Shown here: positions 17,257-25,641 of the stretch, piece by piece
How positions within the stretch are numbered: the first letter of the stretch is position 1
How the letters are laid out: each line of letters opens with the position of its first letter
Position numbers and translations under genes: made by a program
Notes under the pieces: generated by a model
Told to the model about the DNA's origin: nothing
What the model saw: the letters and a program-made list of their open reading frames with translations, nothing else
The model's database searches: none
Assembly: GCA_024398365.1 (NCBI GenBank)
Contig: JAKSJG010000001.1
Location: forward strand, 1 to 64,000
Source: Bacteroidales bacterium
Lineage (GTDB): Bacteria; Bacteroidota; Bacteroidia; Bacteroidales; UBA932
Length of the DNA stretch: 64,000 bases
Direction: 5' to 3'

Positions 17257-18639
17257 TTAGAATAAACTTCTTATGTCGTTGCCGAATGCGAGTATCATCA
17301 GGCCTATGAGCAGTATCATGCCGATGGTCTCGGCCACTTCGAGGAACTTGTCGCTCGGCTTGCGGCCAGTGATCATCTCAACGATGAGGAACAGGATGTG
17401 ACCGCCGTCCAGCGCCGGGATAGGGAGTATGTTGAGTACTCCGAGCATGATGGAGAAGAGCGCCGTAAGAGTCCAGAACTTGTACCAGTCCCATGCGGCA
17501 GGGAATATCTTGCCTATGGCGATGAAGCTTCCCACAGACTTGTACGCCTCTGTCTTCGGAGAGAAGATCAGCCCCAGTTCCTTGACATAGTCGGCGATGG
17601 TCTTCCAGGCCTTCCGTGCGCCGGCCGGCAGGGCGGAGAGGCCTTTGTAGGTATGCTGTGTGATGTTGAAGAACTTGGACATGTCAGCGTCGAGGGCAAC
17701 TCCGATCAGGCCCGCGGTATCTACCTGCAGAGGCGTGTCAATCACCATGTCGCCTTCCCTGAGCACGGATGCTGTCACGCTGCCGCCCTTGTGCTCGAGC
17801 AGGGTCCTGCGGATCTGCTGTACTATGAACATCGGCTCTCCGTCGATGGCGGTGATCTCGTCACCCGGCTTGAGACCGGCATTTTCGTTGAGGGAGCCTT
17901 CCTGCACTTCGGCTATGACGAATGGGAAGGCCACGTCGAACATTCCCGGGCTCTGGAGCATGGCAGGAATGTAAACCGGATCTATGTCAATGCGCAGGGT
18001 GTCGCCGTCGCGGAGCACTTCCGCCTCCTTCGCCTTTCTGCGAAGCATGTCAATCTGGATGGTGGCGATGTTGTCTGTAGGTACGCCGTCTATGCTCAGT
18101 ATGCGGTCACCGTCGCGGAAGCCCATCTCGTAGGAGAGGTCGTTGGTGGCGATGCCGTAAGTCGCATCTTCAGCCTTGAGGTATTCCTCTCCCCAGGTGC
18201 CAAGAATGGCGGAGTAGAGGATGATGGCAAGTATGAAATTGAAGAATACGCCTCCGAACATTATGAAGAAGCGCTGCCATGCCGGTTTGGTGCGGAATTC
18301 CCACGGCTGAGGAGGGTTCTTCAGCGCCTCGCGGTCAGAAGTCTCGTCAATCATTCCGGCTATGGCGCAGTAGCCTCCGAGAGGCACCCAGCCTATGCCG
18401 TATTCGGTGTTCGGGCAGTCGTCCCATTCGCCTCCGTTGCGGGAGAAGAACTTGAAGCGCAGCTTGCCGTCAATCCTCTTGCACTTGACAAGGGATATCT
18501 GCGGATTGAAGAAGAGGTAGAATTTGTTGACTCTCGTCTTGAAAAGCTTCGCGAAGAGGAAGTGTCCGAATTCGTGTATGAGTATGAGGAAGGAAAGCGC
18601 CAGTACGACCTGGGCGATCTTAATGAGTACGGTTGTCAT
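17257..18639 (-). CDS. rseP: RIP zinc metalloprotease RseP
   Basis: A site-2-type protease that cleaves within membranes, typically anti-sigma factors or leftover signal peptides. The active-site HEFGH is at 22-26 in the first membrane segment, and the second zinc-site motif LDGGH lies near the C-terminus (in PIPALDGGHILF). Two PDZ domains fill the middle, recognisable from GFRDGDRILSIDG and GLKPGDEITAIDG. The 460 residues are normal for the family. Its ATG overlaps the dxr stop by one base (TAATG), so translation is coupled. Confidence 0.95.
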   Translation of the reverse strand: MTTVLIKIAQVVLALSFLILIHEFGHFLFAKLFKTRVNKFYLFFNPQISLVKCKRIDGKLRFKFFSRNGGEWDDCPNTEYGIGWVPLGGYCAIAGMIDETSDREALKNPPQPWEFRTKPAWQRFFIMFGGVFFNFILAIILYSAILGTWGEEYLKAEDATYGIATNDLSYEMGFRDGDRILSIDGVPTDNIATIQIDMLRRKAKEAEVLRDGDTLRIDIDPVYIPAMLQSPGMFDVAFPFVIAEVQEGSLNENAGLKPGDEITAIDGEPMFIVQQIRRTLLEHKGGSVTASVLREGDMVIDTPLQVDTAGLIGVALDADMSKFFNITQHTYKGLSALPAGARKAWKTIADYVKELGLIFSPKTEAYKSVGSFIAIGKIFPAAWDWYKFWTLTALFSIMLGVLNILPIPALDGGHILFLIVEMITGRKPSDKFLEVAETIGMILLIGLMILAFGNDIRSLF

Positions 18640-19814
18640 TATCTTGAGAATTTCTGTTCTATTATTCTGTCGGCGGTCTGCCTTGCTTCAAAATTCGTGC
18701 TGAAAATCGCATCCAGGTCAGGCTCTTTGACAAATGGAGTCTGCTCGATGGTTGCAGTTATGATTTTCGGGATGTCTGTGTAGCCTATTCTGCCTTTCAG
18801 GAAGGCGTCAACTGCGGATTCGTTGGCGGCGTTCATTGCGCAGCAGGTGTTTCCGCCTGCGGAAATGGCATCCTTGGCTATGCCCAGGCATGGGAAGCGC
18901 TCCAGGTCAGGCTCGAAGAAGGTCAGCGAGCCGGTCTTCGCGAAATCCAGCGGTGTGCAACTCAGCGTCTGGCGGCATGGATAGCTCAGCGCGTATGCGA
19001 TGGGCAGCCTCATGTCCGGATTGCTCAGCTGGGCCATCACACAGCCGTCGGCGAAGCGCACCATGGAGTGTATGATGGATTCGGGATGGATGATCACTTC
19101 GATCTCTGACGGATCCATGTCGAACAGCCACCTTGCCTCGATGAATTCGAGCCCCTTGTTCATGAGGCTGGATGAGTCGATGGTGACTTTCGGACCCATC
19201 TTCCAGCGAGGATGTTTGAGGGCGGTCTCCACTGTCACCTTCTCCAGGTCTTCCTTGCTGGTGTGCAGGAACGGTCCTCCGGAGCAGGTGAGGATGATGC
19301 TGGACGGTCTGACCCTCTCTCCCTGGAGGCACTGGAATATGGCGGAGTGCTCGGAATCCACAGGCAGTATCGGGGCATTGTACTGCGCCGCGAGCGGCAT
19401 GACAAGGCCTCCGGCTGCGACGAGTGTCTCCTTGTTGGCCAGGGCTATGGCCTTGCCGGCCTTGATGGCCGCAATCGTAGGCTTGAGCCCGCTGAATCCC
19501 ACCATCGCGGTGAGGACCATGTCTATGCTGTCGGAGGACATCAGGTCGCATACCGACTCTATGCCGGCGAATACCTTGATATAATGCGGCTGCAACGCTT
19601 CCGCCACTTCCGCATATTTGTCTTTGTTGCAGATTACGACATTGTTCGGCTTGAAACGGAGAGCCTGCTCTATCAGCAGGGCGCTGTTGTTGTTCGCCGT
19701 GAGAAGTTCGACTTCGAAAAGCTCGGGATGCTGGCCTATGACATCCAGGGCCTGAGTGCCTATGGAGCCGGTCGAGCCGAGTATGGCTATATGTCTTTTA
19801 TTTGTCTGTTCCAT
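18639..19814 (-). CDS. dxr: 1-deoxy-D-xylulose 5-phosphate reductoisomerase
   Basis: Catalyses the NADPH-dependent second step of the MEP isoprenoid pathway (DXP to MEP). The nucleotide-binding GSTGSIGTQ is at about 12-20. The acidic metal site falls in PVDSEHSAIFQ, and the SSSLMNKGLE block is the substrate-binding signature. ATG 19814 gives 391 residues starting MEQTNKRHIAILGSTGS, the expected start; a TTG nine codons upstream is less likely. It overlaps the upstream small membrane-protein gene by 17 bases and is coupled to rseP. Confidence 0.95.
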   Translation of the reverse strand: MEQTNKRHIAILGSTGSIGTQALDVIGQHPELFEVELLTANNNSALLIEQALRFKPNNVVICNKDKYAEVAEALQPHYIKVFAGIESVCDLMSSDSIDMVLTAMVGFSGLKPTIAAIKAGKAIALANKETLVAAGGLVMPLAAQYNAPILPVDSEHSAIFQCLQGERVRPSSIILTCSGGPFLHTSKEDLEKVTVETALKHPRWKMGPKVTIDSSSLMNKGLEFIEARWLFDMDPSEIEVIIHPESIIHSMVRFADGCVMAQLSNPDMRLPIAYALSYPCRQTLSCTPLDFAKTGSLTFFEPDLERFPCLGIAKDAISAGGNTCCAMNAANESAVDAFLKGRIGYTDIPKIITATIEQTPFVKEPDLDAIFSTNFEARQTADRIIEQKFSR

Positions 19815-20211
19815 TCTTGTGTTCTTCAAGGGCCTGGTCAAGGCCGCGCACGGCCTCCCTCAGCAGGGAGTCCTTGACTGCATAGTCATCGGTGCCTGTG
19901 GTGTCGGCCACATTTGCACCTCCGGCCGGTGACGTGGTGGCCGGGTCAGCCGGAGCCTGTCCTCCGACTATGCGCTGTATGTTGGATATCTGAGCCGACC
20001 ACATGTCCATGACCCTCTCGAGCGAATCCACCTTGGCCATGTTGTCAAGAGCGGCCTGCCTGCTCTTGGCGGAAGGGTAGCCGGGTATGGTATATTTGAG
20101 GCCTGTGAATGCGGTCAGGCAGTATGTGAGTATGATCAATGCTGCTGCATAAATCGGTGCCGACTTGGGCCAGGGCACGTTTTCTTTTGCTCTATTTCTC
20201 AGTATTGACAT
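19798..20211 (-). CDS. Small single-pass membrane protein, possible lone stem of an M23 peptidase
   Basis: A 137-residue protein: a basic start, one membrane segment at about 19-36 (IYAAALIILTYCLTAFTG), then TIPGYPSAKSRQAAL, a short coiled-coil-like stretch and a Thr/Ala/Gly-rich tail. The transmembrane-GYPS pattern resembles the N-terminal anchor of Bacteroidota M23 peptidoglycan endopeptidases, and in related genomes, as I recall, such a peptidase lies next to dxr. Here the catalytic M23 domain is missing entirely. It overlaps dxr by 17 bases. Whether it is a remnant or a functional anchor protein cannot be told from sequence. Confidence 0.65.
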   Translation of the reverse strand: MSILRNRAKENVPWPKSAPIYAAALIILTYCLTAFTGLKYTIPGYPSAKSRQAALDNMAKVDSLERVMDMWSAQISNIQRIVGGQAPADPATTSPAGGANVADTTGTDDYAVKDSLLREAVRGLDQALEEHKNGTDK

Positions 20212-20218
20212 AATTAAC

Positions 20219-20226
20219 TAACTTTG
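20219..20226 (+). promoter_or_regulatory. -7 box of ruvX
   Basis: TAACTTTG ends only 4 bases before the ruvX ATG at 20231, which would give an mRNA with almost no leader. No well-spaced TTTG was found upstream. Confidence 0.45.
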
Positions 20227-20230
20227 CGTT

Positions 20231-20644
20231 ATGGATAGAGTCGTAGGCATCGATTATGGCCGCAAAAGAATTGGCGTCGCAGCAAGCGACCCTTTGAGGA
20301 TTTTTGCGTCGGCCCTGGACACGGTTCCCAGTGCAAAGATAATAGAATATCTCAAACAATATTCTACAACTGAGCGCATAGAGCGTTTCGTTGTGGGTTA
20401 TCCCATGAATATGGACAACCGGCCGTCGGAGGCGGCGAAGGACGTGGATGCCTTTCTCAACCTGCTGCGCAAGCATTTCCCTGACATCCCTGTGACCCTC
20501 GAGGACGAGCGCTTCACATCGGTCCTCGCACACCGCGCGATGATAGACGGCGGCATGAAGAAGAGTGACAGGCGCGACAAGATGTCTGTGGACAAGATCA
20601 GCGCGGCATTGATACTTCAAACCTGGCTGGACAGAACAAAATAG
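20231..20644 (+). CDS. ruvX: RuvX/YqgF family RNase H-fold nuclease
   Basis: A 137-residue protein with the RNase H fold: VGIDYGRKRIGVAASD at the start holds the first catalytic Asp, and ERFTSV and DKISAALILQ hold the later acidic residues. The family (Pre-16S rRNA nuclease in E. coli, putative Holliday junction resolvase by fold) processes the 5' end of 16S rRNA. The start fits the family exactly although the promoter box lies almost on it. def follows after 10 bases. Confidence 0.92.
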   Translation: MDRVVGIDYGRKRIGVAASDPLRIFASALDTVPSAKIIEYLKQYSTTERIERFVVGYPMNMDNRPSEAAKDVDAFLNLLRKHFPDIPVTLEDERFTSVLAHRAMIDGGMKKSDRRDKMSVDKISAALILQTWLDRTK

Positions 20645-20654
20645 CAAGAATATA

Positions 20655-21215
20655 ATGATACATCCTATTTATCTCTACGGTTCGCAGGTGCTCCGCGCAA
20701 AGGCGCAGGATGCGGACCTCAGCAAGAAGGAGGAACTCAAGCAACTTGTCGAGGACCTCATTGAAACCATGCACAACGCTGACGGCTGCGGTCTCGCCGC
20801 CCCTCAGATAGGCATTTCACTCCGAGTAGTGGTGGTTGACGGCAATGACCTCGCCGACAGATTCCCTGAACTCAAGGGTTTCCACCGCGAGATGATCAAC
20901 CCTGAATTCACCTTCGAGAGCGAGGAGACCTCCGAATACACCGAAGGCTGCCTGAGCATTCCTAACGTGGATGCCGACATCGTCCGTCCGAAGCGCATCA
21001 AGGTGCATTACTTCGATGCCGACCTTCAGGAGAAGGAGGAGGAGTTCGATGATTTCGCCGCCAGAATGGTGCAGCACGAATACGACCATCTCAACGGTAC
21101 GGTCTTCACGGACCGCGCCACCCCTATACGCAAGAAGATGATCGCAGGCAAGCTCAGCGGCATCACGAAGGGCAAGGTCCGCACTTCATACAGAGTCAAG
21201 TCTGACAGAAAATAG
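20655..21215 (+). CDS. def: Peptide deformylase
   Basis: Removes the formyl group from the N-terminal Met of new proteins. All three family motifs are intact: GCGLAAPQIG (44-53), EGCLSIP with metal ligand C99, and QHEYDH with H141, E142 and H145. The length of 186 residues is normal for a type I enzyme. It is the middle gene of ruvX-def-phosphomannomutase, with 10- and 6-base gaps. Confidence 0.96.
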   Translation: MIHPIYLYGSQVLRAKAQDADLSKKEELKQLVEDLIETMHNADGCGLAAPQIGISLRVVVVDGNDLADRFPELKGFHREMINPEFTFESEETSEYTEGCLSIPNVDADIVRPKRIKVHYFDADLQEKEEEFDDFAARMVQHEYDHLNGTVFTDRATPIRKKMIAGKLSGITKGKVRTSYRVKSDRK

Positions 21216-21221
21216 ACGCTT

Positions 21222-22568
21222 ATGGGAGCATTCCACGCATACGACATAAGGGGACAGTTCGGGGTTGACCTCGACGGCGCCTTCGCATACAAGGTGGGTT
21301 ATTTCCTGCCGGAACTCCTGCATACTGACAAGGTGCTGGTGGGACGCGACATGCGCGTTTCATCCCCGGAGCTGCACGACAATCTCCTTCGCGGCCTCAC
21401 GGATGCCGGCGCGGACGTGTATGACCTCGGGCTGAGCAGCACTCCGCTTGTATATTATGCCACAGCCAGACACGGCTTCAAGGCTTCGGTTCAGATCACC
21501 GCTTCACACAATCCGAAGGAGCACAACGGCATGAAGATCTCACGCGAGAATGCCCTTCCTGTCGGCCTCGACACCGGTCTAGGTACGCTGAAGCAGTGGA
21601 TGGACGAGGGCCGGCCGATGCCTGTGGCCGAGCGCAGGGGAGAGGTTCATCCGTTTGACATCTTCGATGAATACGTTGCATTCCAGCTGCAGTACAAGGG
21701 GGACATCTCCAATCTCAAGATAGGAATGGACCTTTCCAACGGCATGGCTTCCATGTTTGTGCATCAGATTTTCGGAGATCAGCCTATATATATGTATGAC
21801 GAGCTGGACGGCACCTTCCCTCATCATGAAGCCAATCCTCTGCTGCCTGAAAACCGCGAGGACCTGGTGAAGCTCGTGCGCGAGAACGGCTGCGACGTCG
21901 GCGTGGTATATGACGGCGATGCAGACCGCGTGATGTTCGTGGATGAGAAGGGCAACTTCATGGAGCCGGACCTCGTCATCGCCCTGCTTGGCAACTATTT
22001 CCTCAAGGAGAGAGGGGAGAAGGGCATAGTGCTGCAGGATATCCGCTCCTCCAAGGCTGTCGCCGAATATGTCGGCCCTATGGGAGGCAAGGTGGAGACA
22101 TGGAGGGTCGGCAGGGCATACGCCGCACCACGCCTGCGCGAACTTGACGGCCTTTTCGGCGGTGAGCTCGCGGGCCACTACTACTTCAAGGACTTCTTCT
22201 ATTCTGACAGCGGACTGCTGGCGTCCATCCTGGTGCTCAACATAGCAGCCGCCTTCAAGCGCGAAGGCCGCACGCTCTCCGAAGTGATGGCGGAGATACG
22301 CCATTACGAGAATTCCGGCGAGATCAATTTCAAGCTGGACCGCAAGCAGGAGGCTATGGACGCGGTGAAGGAATACTTCATGTCGCAGGAGGAGGCCACG
22401 GCCTTCATGGATTTCGACGGATACCGCATAGAATTCCCTCAGTGGTGGCTCAACATACGTCCTTCCAATACAGAGCCTTATCTGCGCTTCATCTGTGAAG
22501 CCACGACGAAGGAGCTCCTGGACGAGAAGGTCGCCAGGACACGTGAGATAGTGGAATCCTTCAAGTAA
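21222..22568 (+). CDS. Phosphomannomutase/phosphoglucomutase
   Basis: An alpha-D-phosphohexomutase that interconverts hexose 1- and 6-phosphates for sugar nucleotide synthesis. The phosphoserine loop TASHNPKEHNG has S95 as the phosphorylated residue. The metal loop DGDADR is at 231-236. The sugar-binding GGELAGHYYF and the phosphate-binding RPSNTEP are both present. The 448-residue length suits ManB/PMM-PGM enzymes; the preferred sugar (mannose or glucose) cannot be read from sequence. It converges on rimM with an 11-base gap. Confidence 0.93.
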   Translation: MGAFHAYDIRGQFGVDLDGAFAYKVGYFLPELLHTDKVLVGRDMRVSSPELHDNLLRGLTDAGADVYDLGLSSTPLVYYATARHGFKASVQITASHNPKEHNGMKISRENALPVGLDTGLGTLKQWMDEGRPMPVAERRGEVHPFDIFDEYVAFQLQYKGDISNLKIGMDLSNGMASMFVHQIFGDQPIYMYDELDGTFPHHEANPLLPENREDLVKLVRENGCDVGVVYDGDADRVMFVDEKGNFMEPDLVIALLGNYFLKERGEKGIVLQDIRSSKAVAEYVGPMGGKVETWRVGRAYAAPRLRELDGLFGGELAGHYYFKDFFYSDSGLLASILVLNIAAAFKREGRTLSEVMAEIRHYENSGEINFKLDRKQEAMDAVKEYFMSQEEATAFMDFDGYRIEFPQWWLNIRPSNTEPYLRFICEATTKELLDEKVARTREIVESFK

Positions 22569-22579
22569 TATCTGACAGA

Positions 22580-23044
22580 CTAGAGCAGTCCGTCAGGAAT
22601 GGTCAGGTGGATCTCTTTCCGCCTGACCTTTTTTATGAGGTCCTCGTGGAACGGAAGAATGACCTCACGGCCATTGTAATCCACCAGCAGGCATGTGTTG
22701 CCTGAATAATCGAGGAACTCGAGGACGGGACCTATCTTGCGGCCTTTCTGGTCGCAGACCATAAAACCGACGAGGTCGTCCTCATCCTCCCCGGTCTCGT
22801 TTTCGAAAGTAAGCCGGAGCTCGCGTCCGACAATCTCTTCGGCGGCTTCGAAAGAATCGATATCCTCGAACTTCACTACGAATTTGCCGCCCTTGGGTTC
22901 GATGGATTCAATAAAAAAAGGAACCGGAAGCTCATCGAAATCGATGAACACCGGTTCATTCTGACTGAGCTCCTCCAGAACGTCGCCGCTGCGGCCAACG
23001 ATGACCGCACCGGCTGTTCCGTAGGATTTCAGGACCTTCAGCAC
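22580..23044 (-). CDS. rimM: Ribosome maturation factor RimM
   Basis: Helps late 30S assembly by binding S19. The N-terminal barrel (about 1-80) carries the family pattern from GTAGAV to FEDIDSFEAAEEIVGREL, and the C-terminal PRC-like barrel holds GPVLEFLDYSGN and VILPFHEDLI. The start is a GTG at 23044, four bases after the rpsP stop, giving 154 residues. Longer readings upstream would run through the repetitive rpsP tail in another frame and are artefacts. A rpsP-rimM pair is a widespread arrangement. Confidence 0.9.
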   Translation of the reverse strand: MLKVLKSYGTAGAVIVGRSGDVLEELSQNEPVFIDFDELPVPFFIESIEPKGGKFVVKFEDIDSFEAAEEIVGRELRLTFENETGEDEDDLVGFMVCDQKGRKIGPVLEFLDYSGNTCLLVDYNGREVILPFHEDLIKKVRRKEIHLTIPDGLL

Positions 23045-23048
23045 AGTG

Positions 23049-23615
23049 TTATGCCTCCGGCTGAGCTTCTTCTGCAGGTGCTTCAGCAGCGGCAGCTTCT
23101 TCAGCAGCCTTTGCTGCAGCCTCTTCAGCAGCCTTTGCAGCTGCAGCAGCTTCAATCTCTGCCTTCTTCTTTGCAATAGCCTCTGCTCTTTCAGCATTGA
23201 CCTTTGCTTCAGCGTTGACAGCAGCCTTGTAAGCCTCTGCACTTGCATTGGAAATTGTCTGCTTCTTTGAAGCTACCTTTGCGTCCTTCTCTGCTTTCCA
23301 AGCATTCCACTTCTTGTCAGCTTCTTCCTGAGTGAGTGCGCCCTTAGTCACACCGCCCTGGAGGTGCTTCTTGAGGAGAACACCTTCGTAAGAGAGGATA
23401 CGACGTGCAGTGGTAGTAGGTTGTGCACCATTGTTGAGCCACTGGAGAGCTTTCTCGCCATCGAGGACGATAGTTGCAGGGTTAGTGTTTGGATTGTAAG
23501 TACCGATCTGTTCGATCAGGCGACCGTCGCGTGGAGAACGGACATCAGTAACCACGATGTGGAAGAAAGCGTACTGCTTCTTACCGTGGCGTGCAAGGCG
23601 GATTTTAACAGCCAT
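23049..23615 (-). CDS. rpsP: 30S ribosomal protein S16 with long Ala/Glu-rich tail
   Basis: Residues 1-80 are canonical S16 ([25 protein letters not shown]-like [11 protein letters not shown], and the [12 protein letters not shown] block). The protein then runs on for about 100 further residues, first a Lys/Trp-rich stretch and then a nearly pure Ala/Glu/Lys helix ending in AEEAQPEA. Extended S16 proteins are known in Bacteroidota; the tail should form a long charged helix on the ribosome surface. It has a perfect promoter and is cotranscribed with rimM. Confidence 0.95.
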   Translation of the reverse strand: MAVKIRLARHGKKQYAFFHIVVTDVRSPRDGRLIEQIGTYNPNTNPATIVLDGEKALQWLNNGAQPTTTARRILSYEGVLLKKHLQGGVTKGALTQEEADKKWNAWKAEKDAKVASKKQTISNASAEAYKAAVNAEAKVNAERAEAIAKKKAEIEAAAAAKAAEEAAAKAAEEAAAAEAPAEEAQPEA

Positions 23616-23677
23616 TTCTAATGTAAATTAAAGTTAATAATTGGTTTAACTTCCTAATCTTCTCGAGAAAAGGTCCG

Positions 23678-23708
23678 CAAATGTAGGAATAATCCCGATA
23701 TATACAAA
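23678..23708 (-). promoter_or_regulatory. Promoter of rpsP-rimM
   Basis: Minus-strand TTTG (23705-23708), a 19-base spacer and TACATTTG (23678-23685). The start codon is 62 bases downstream of the -7 box. Confidence 0.85.
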
Positions 23709-23711
23709 GAA

Positions 23712-23740
23712 AAACGACGTCCTTTTGAAGGACGCCGTTT
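23712..23740 (-). terminator. Terminator of the cyclophilin gene
   Basis: AAACGACGTCC pairs with GGACGCCGTTT with one mismatch; on the minus strand TTTTTCTTTG follows. It lies 76 bases past the cyclophilin stop and directly before the rpsP promoter. Confidence 0.75.
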
Positions 23741-23816
23741 CCCTAACCTTAACTTAACCTATGAAAAACTACTTTTCTGTATTTGACTCTAGTTTATTCA
23801 AAGGTCGTGCCAAACT

Positions 23817-24521
23817 CTATTTTTCGCGTGTCACGCTCAAAATATCTATCCTGTCGATAGGCTTGTCCGCGAAATCGGTGGCCACAGAGGCGATTCTGTC
23901 GATAACATCCAGGCCGCTGATGACTTCTCCGAAGATGGAATATTCACCGTCGAGGTGCTTGCAGCCGCTTTCATCCTGCACGATGTAGAACTGTGAACCG
24001 GAGGATTCCTTTGCTGGGTTGACAGTGTCTCCGCGGCGTGCTGCCGCCAGGGCTCCCTTTTTGTGGGTGAGACCCGGAACTATCTCTGCCGGGATGGTGT
24101 ATCCCGGACCGCCTTCGCCCCATCTGTTGGTCTTGGTGGAGTCCTTGGTGAACGGGTCGCCCACCTGGACCATGAATCCATTGATGACCCTGTGGAAACA
24201 TATGCCCTCAAAGAATCCGCTTTCGGCAAGTTTCATGAAATTCTCCTTGTGGAGAGGGGTTTCGTCATAGAGTTTGATCACGAATTCGCCTTTGCTGGTC
24301 TGAATCCTGTACTTCGGTTCCTTGTTCATTTCTTCTTTTGCTGGTTCGACATTCTTGTTGACTGTAGTATCCTCTTCCGCCTTGACTTCCTTTACTTTTT
24401 CAACCTTGGCGGGAGCTGTCTTCTCCTGCTTGACATCGCTGTCAGCAGGGCTCTGCTTGCCGGCCTTGCATCCTGCAATGAGCAGGGAAGCGGCGAGCAA
24501 AATAACCAGTGAACGTTTCAT
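23817..24521 (-). CDS. Cyclophilin-type peptidyl-prolyl isomerase lipoprotein
   Basis: A 234-residue protein with lipobox IAGC (cysteine near 18), a charged Glu/Lys linker (about 20-70) and a cyclophilin domain from about 72: FHRVINGFMVQVGDPF, GSQFYIV and FGEVISGLDVIDRI are typical. It should isomerise prolyl bonds in proteins in the periplasm or on the outer membrane. It has one of the few strong Shine-Dalgarno sites here, and follows the BASS transporter gene after 24 bases, so the two probably form an operon. Confidence 0.92.
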   Translation of the reverse strand: MKRSLVILLAASLLIAGCKAGKQSPADSDVKQEKTAPAKVEKVKEVKAEEDTTVNKNVEPAKEEMNKEPKYRIQTSKGEFVIKLYDETPLHKENFMKLAESGFFEGICFHRVINGFMVQVGDPFTKDSTKTNRWGEGGPGYTIPAEIVPGLTHKKGALAAARRGDTVNPAKESSGSQFYIVQDESGCKHLDGEYSIFGEVISGLDVIDRIASVATDFADKPIDRIDILSVTREK

Positions 24522-24525
24522 TTTG

Positions 24526-24531
24526 CCTCCT
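24526..24531 (-). promoter_or_regulatory. Strong Shine-Dalgarno site of the cyclophilin gene
   Basis: AGGAGG on the minus strand, 4 bases before the ATG. Most genes in the window lack such a site, as usual in Bacteroidota. Confidence 0.6.
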
Positions 24532-24545
24532 GTAATATTAATATA

Positions 24546-25529
24546 TTATTCGTTGTCAGGTAATTTGGATTTTCTGAATATCGATGCCAGGCCAAGGCCT
24601 GAGATGATATGCCAGATGCCCCACCATGCGGTAACAAACAGCATGCCGCCATAGAGTATGCCGGTTGCAGGGTTGTTCCATATCTCAGGCTTGAAGATCT
24701 CCGGATTCAGCAGGAGGGTGAGACCGAGGCCGGAATTCTGTATGCCCACCTCAATGGTGATGGCTCTGCGGTCGCGGCGAGGCAGCTTCATCAGCGAAGC
24801 GCCGAGGTAGCCGGTTCCGAACGCGCAGGCATTGTGGATGAGCACAAGCAGGAATATGAAGATTATGTACTTGATGAACAGCTGCCAGTTAGGGATGAAC
24901 ATACCGAGCACCATGACAACGAATACCACGATCGAGAAGATGGAGAACGGCTTCTTGACCTTCTCAGTGAATTTCGGGAGATAATGCGCACAGAGCATTC
25001 CGAGTATGATAGGGATGCCCAGTATGATGAACACCGTTGTGAAGATGTCCCAGAACGGTATGACGAGCTGAGGTATGGTCAGGGTGTCGGAGAGGCTGGC
25101 GAACTTGAGATAGAGATTTCCCCAGAGCCAGAAGTTGAATGGCGTAACCACAGGTGCTGCTACGGTAGCCACGGCTGTCATGCTGACGGACAGTTCGATG
25201 TTGCCCTTGGCCAGGGAGCTCATGAAGTTGGAGATGTTGCCGCCAGGGCAGGAAGCTACAAGAAGCATTCCCAGTGCGACCATAGGGGTAAGCACAGGGT
25301 TGAGAGCTATGATGAGCAGGAATGTCACAAGCGGGAGTCCTATCCATTGGAGAAGTACTCCTGTGAGAATTGACTTCGGGTGTATGAATACGTTCTTCAA
25401 TGTCTCGAGCTTGATGCCGAGAGCGATTCCGAACATGATGAGCGCGAGGACTATGCTCATGATGAGACCTGTCCCGCCTCCAAGATTCAAATTGATGCTG
25501 TCAAGTGACGCCAGTTGTTCCTTAATCAT
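24546..25529 (-). CDS. BASS family (bile acid:sodium symporter-like) transporter
   Basis: An integral membrane protein of 327 residues with about nine hydrophobic segments. The BASS signatures are visible: VASCPGGNISNFMSSLAKGN in the middle and the GIQNSGLGLTLL block near the end, which line the substrate and sodium sites in characterised members. The family carries bile acids, pyruvate, pantothenate or other organic anions; the substrate here is unknown. The start is ATG 25529, because the alternative TTG at 25553 falls inside the promoter's -7 box. Confidence 0.88.
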   Translation of the reverse strand: MIKEQLASLDSINLNLGGGTGLIMSIVLALIMFGIALGIKLETLKNVFIHPKSILTGVLLQWIGLPLVTFLLIIALNPVLTPMVALGMLLVASCPGGNISNFMSSLAKGNIELSVSMTAVATVAAPVVTPFNFWLWGNLYLKFASLSDTLTIPQLVIPFWDIFTTVFIILGIPIILGMLCAHYLPKFTEKVKKPFSIFSIVVFVVMVLGMFIPNWQLFIKYIIFIFLLVLIHNACAFGTGYLGASLMKLPRRDRRAITIEVGIQNSGLGLTLLLNPEIFKPEIWNNPATGILYGGMLFVTAWWGIWHIISGLGLASIFRKSKLPDNE

Positions 25530-25550
25530 GTCTGTTTGATGTCGAAAGTA

Positions 25551-25558
25551 CAAAAGTA
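25551..25558 (-). promoter_or_regulatory. -7 box of the BASS transporter gene
   Basis: TACTTTTG on the minus strand, 21 bases before the ATG at 25529. It rules out the upstream TTG as start. Confidence 0.6.
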
Positions 25559-25590
25559 CATATTTTTTGGGACAATTCCCTAATTACGGG

Positions 25591-25622
25591 TTTGTCCTTT
25601 CGCGGGATAAGCCGTACATTTG
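25591..25622 (+). promoter_or_regulatory. Promoter of feoB-queH
   Basis: TTTG (25591-25594), a 20-base spacer and TACATTTG (25615-25622), 19 bases before the feoB ATG. No iron-box palindrome was recognised around it. Confidence 0.8.
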
Positions 25623-25641
25623 CAAAATAATAGCACAAGCG

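Noticed and set aside
22572..22596. Imperfect hairpin between the phosphomannomutase gene and rimM
   Set aside because: It extends into the rimM coding end and has mismatches and no T tract.
22580..23248. An extended rimM with a 68-residue Leu/Gln/Arg-rich N-terminus
   Set aside because: The extra part is the rpsP Ala/Glu tail read in another frame. RimM starts at the GTG at 23044.
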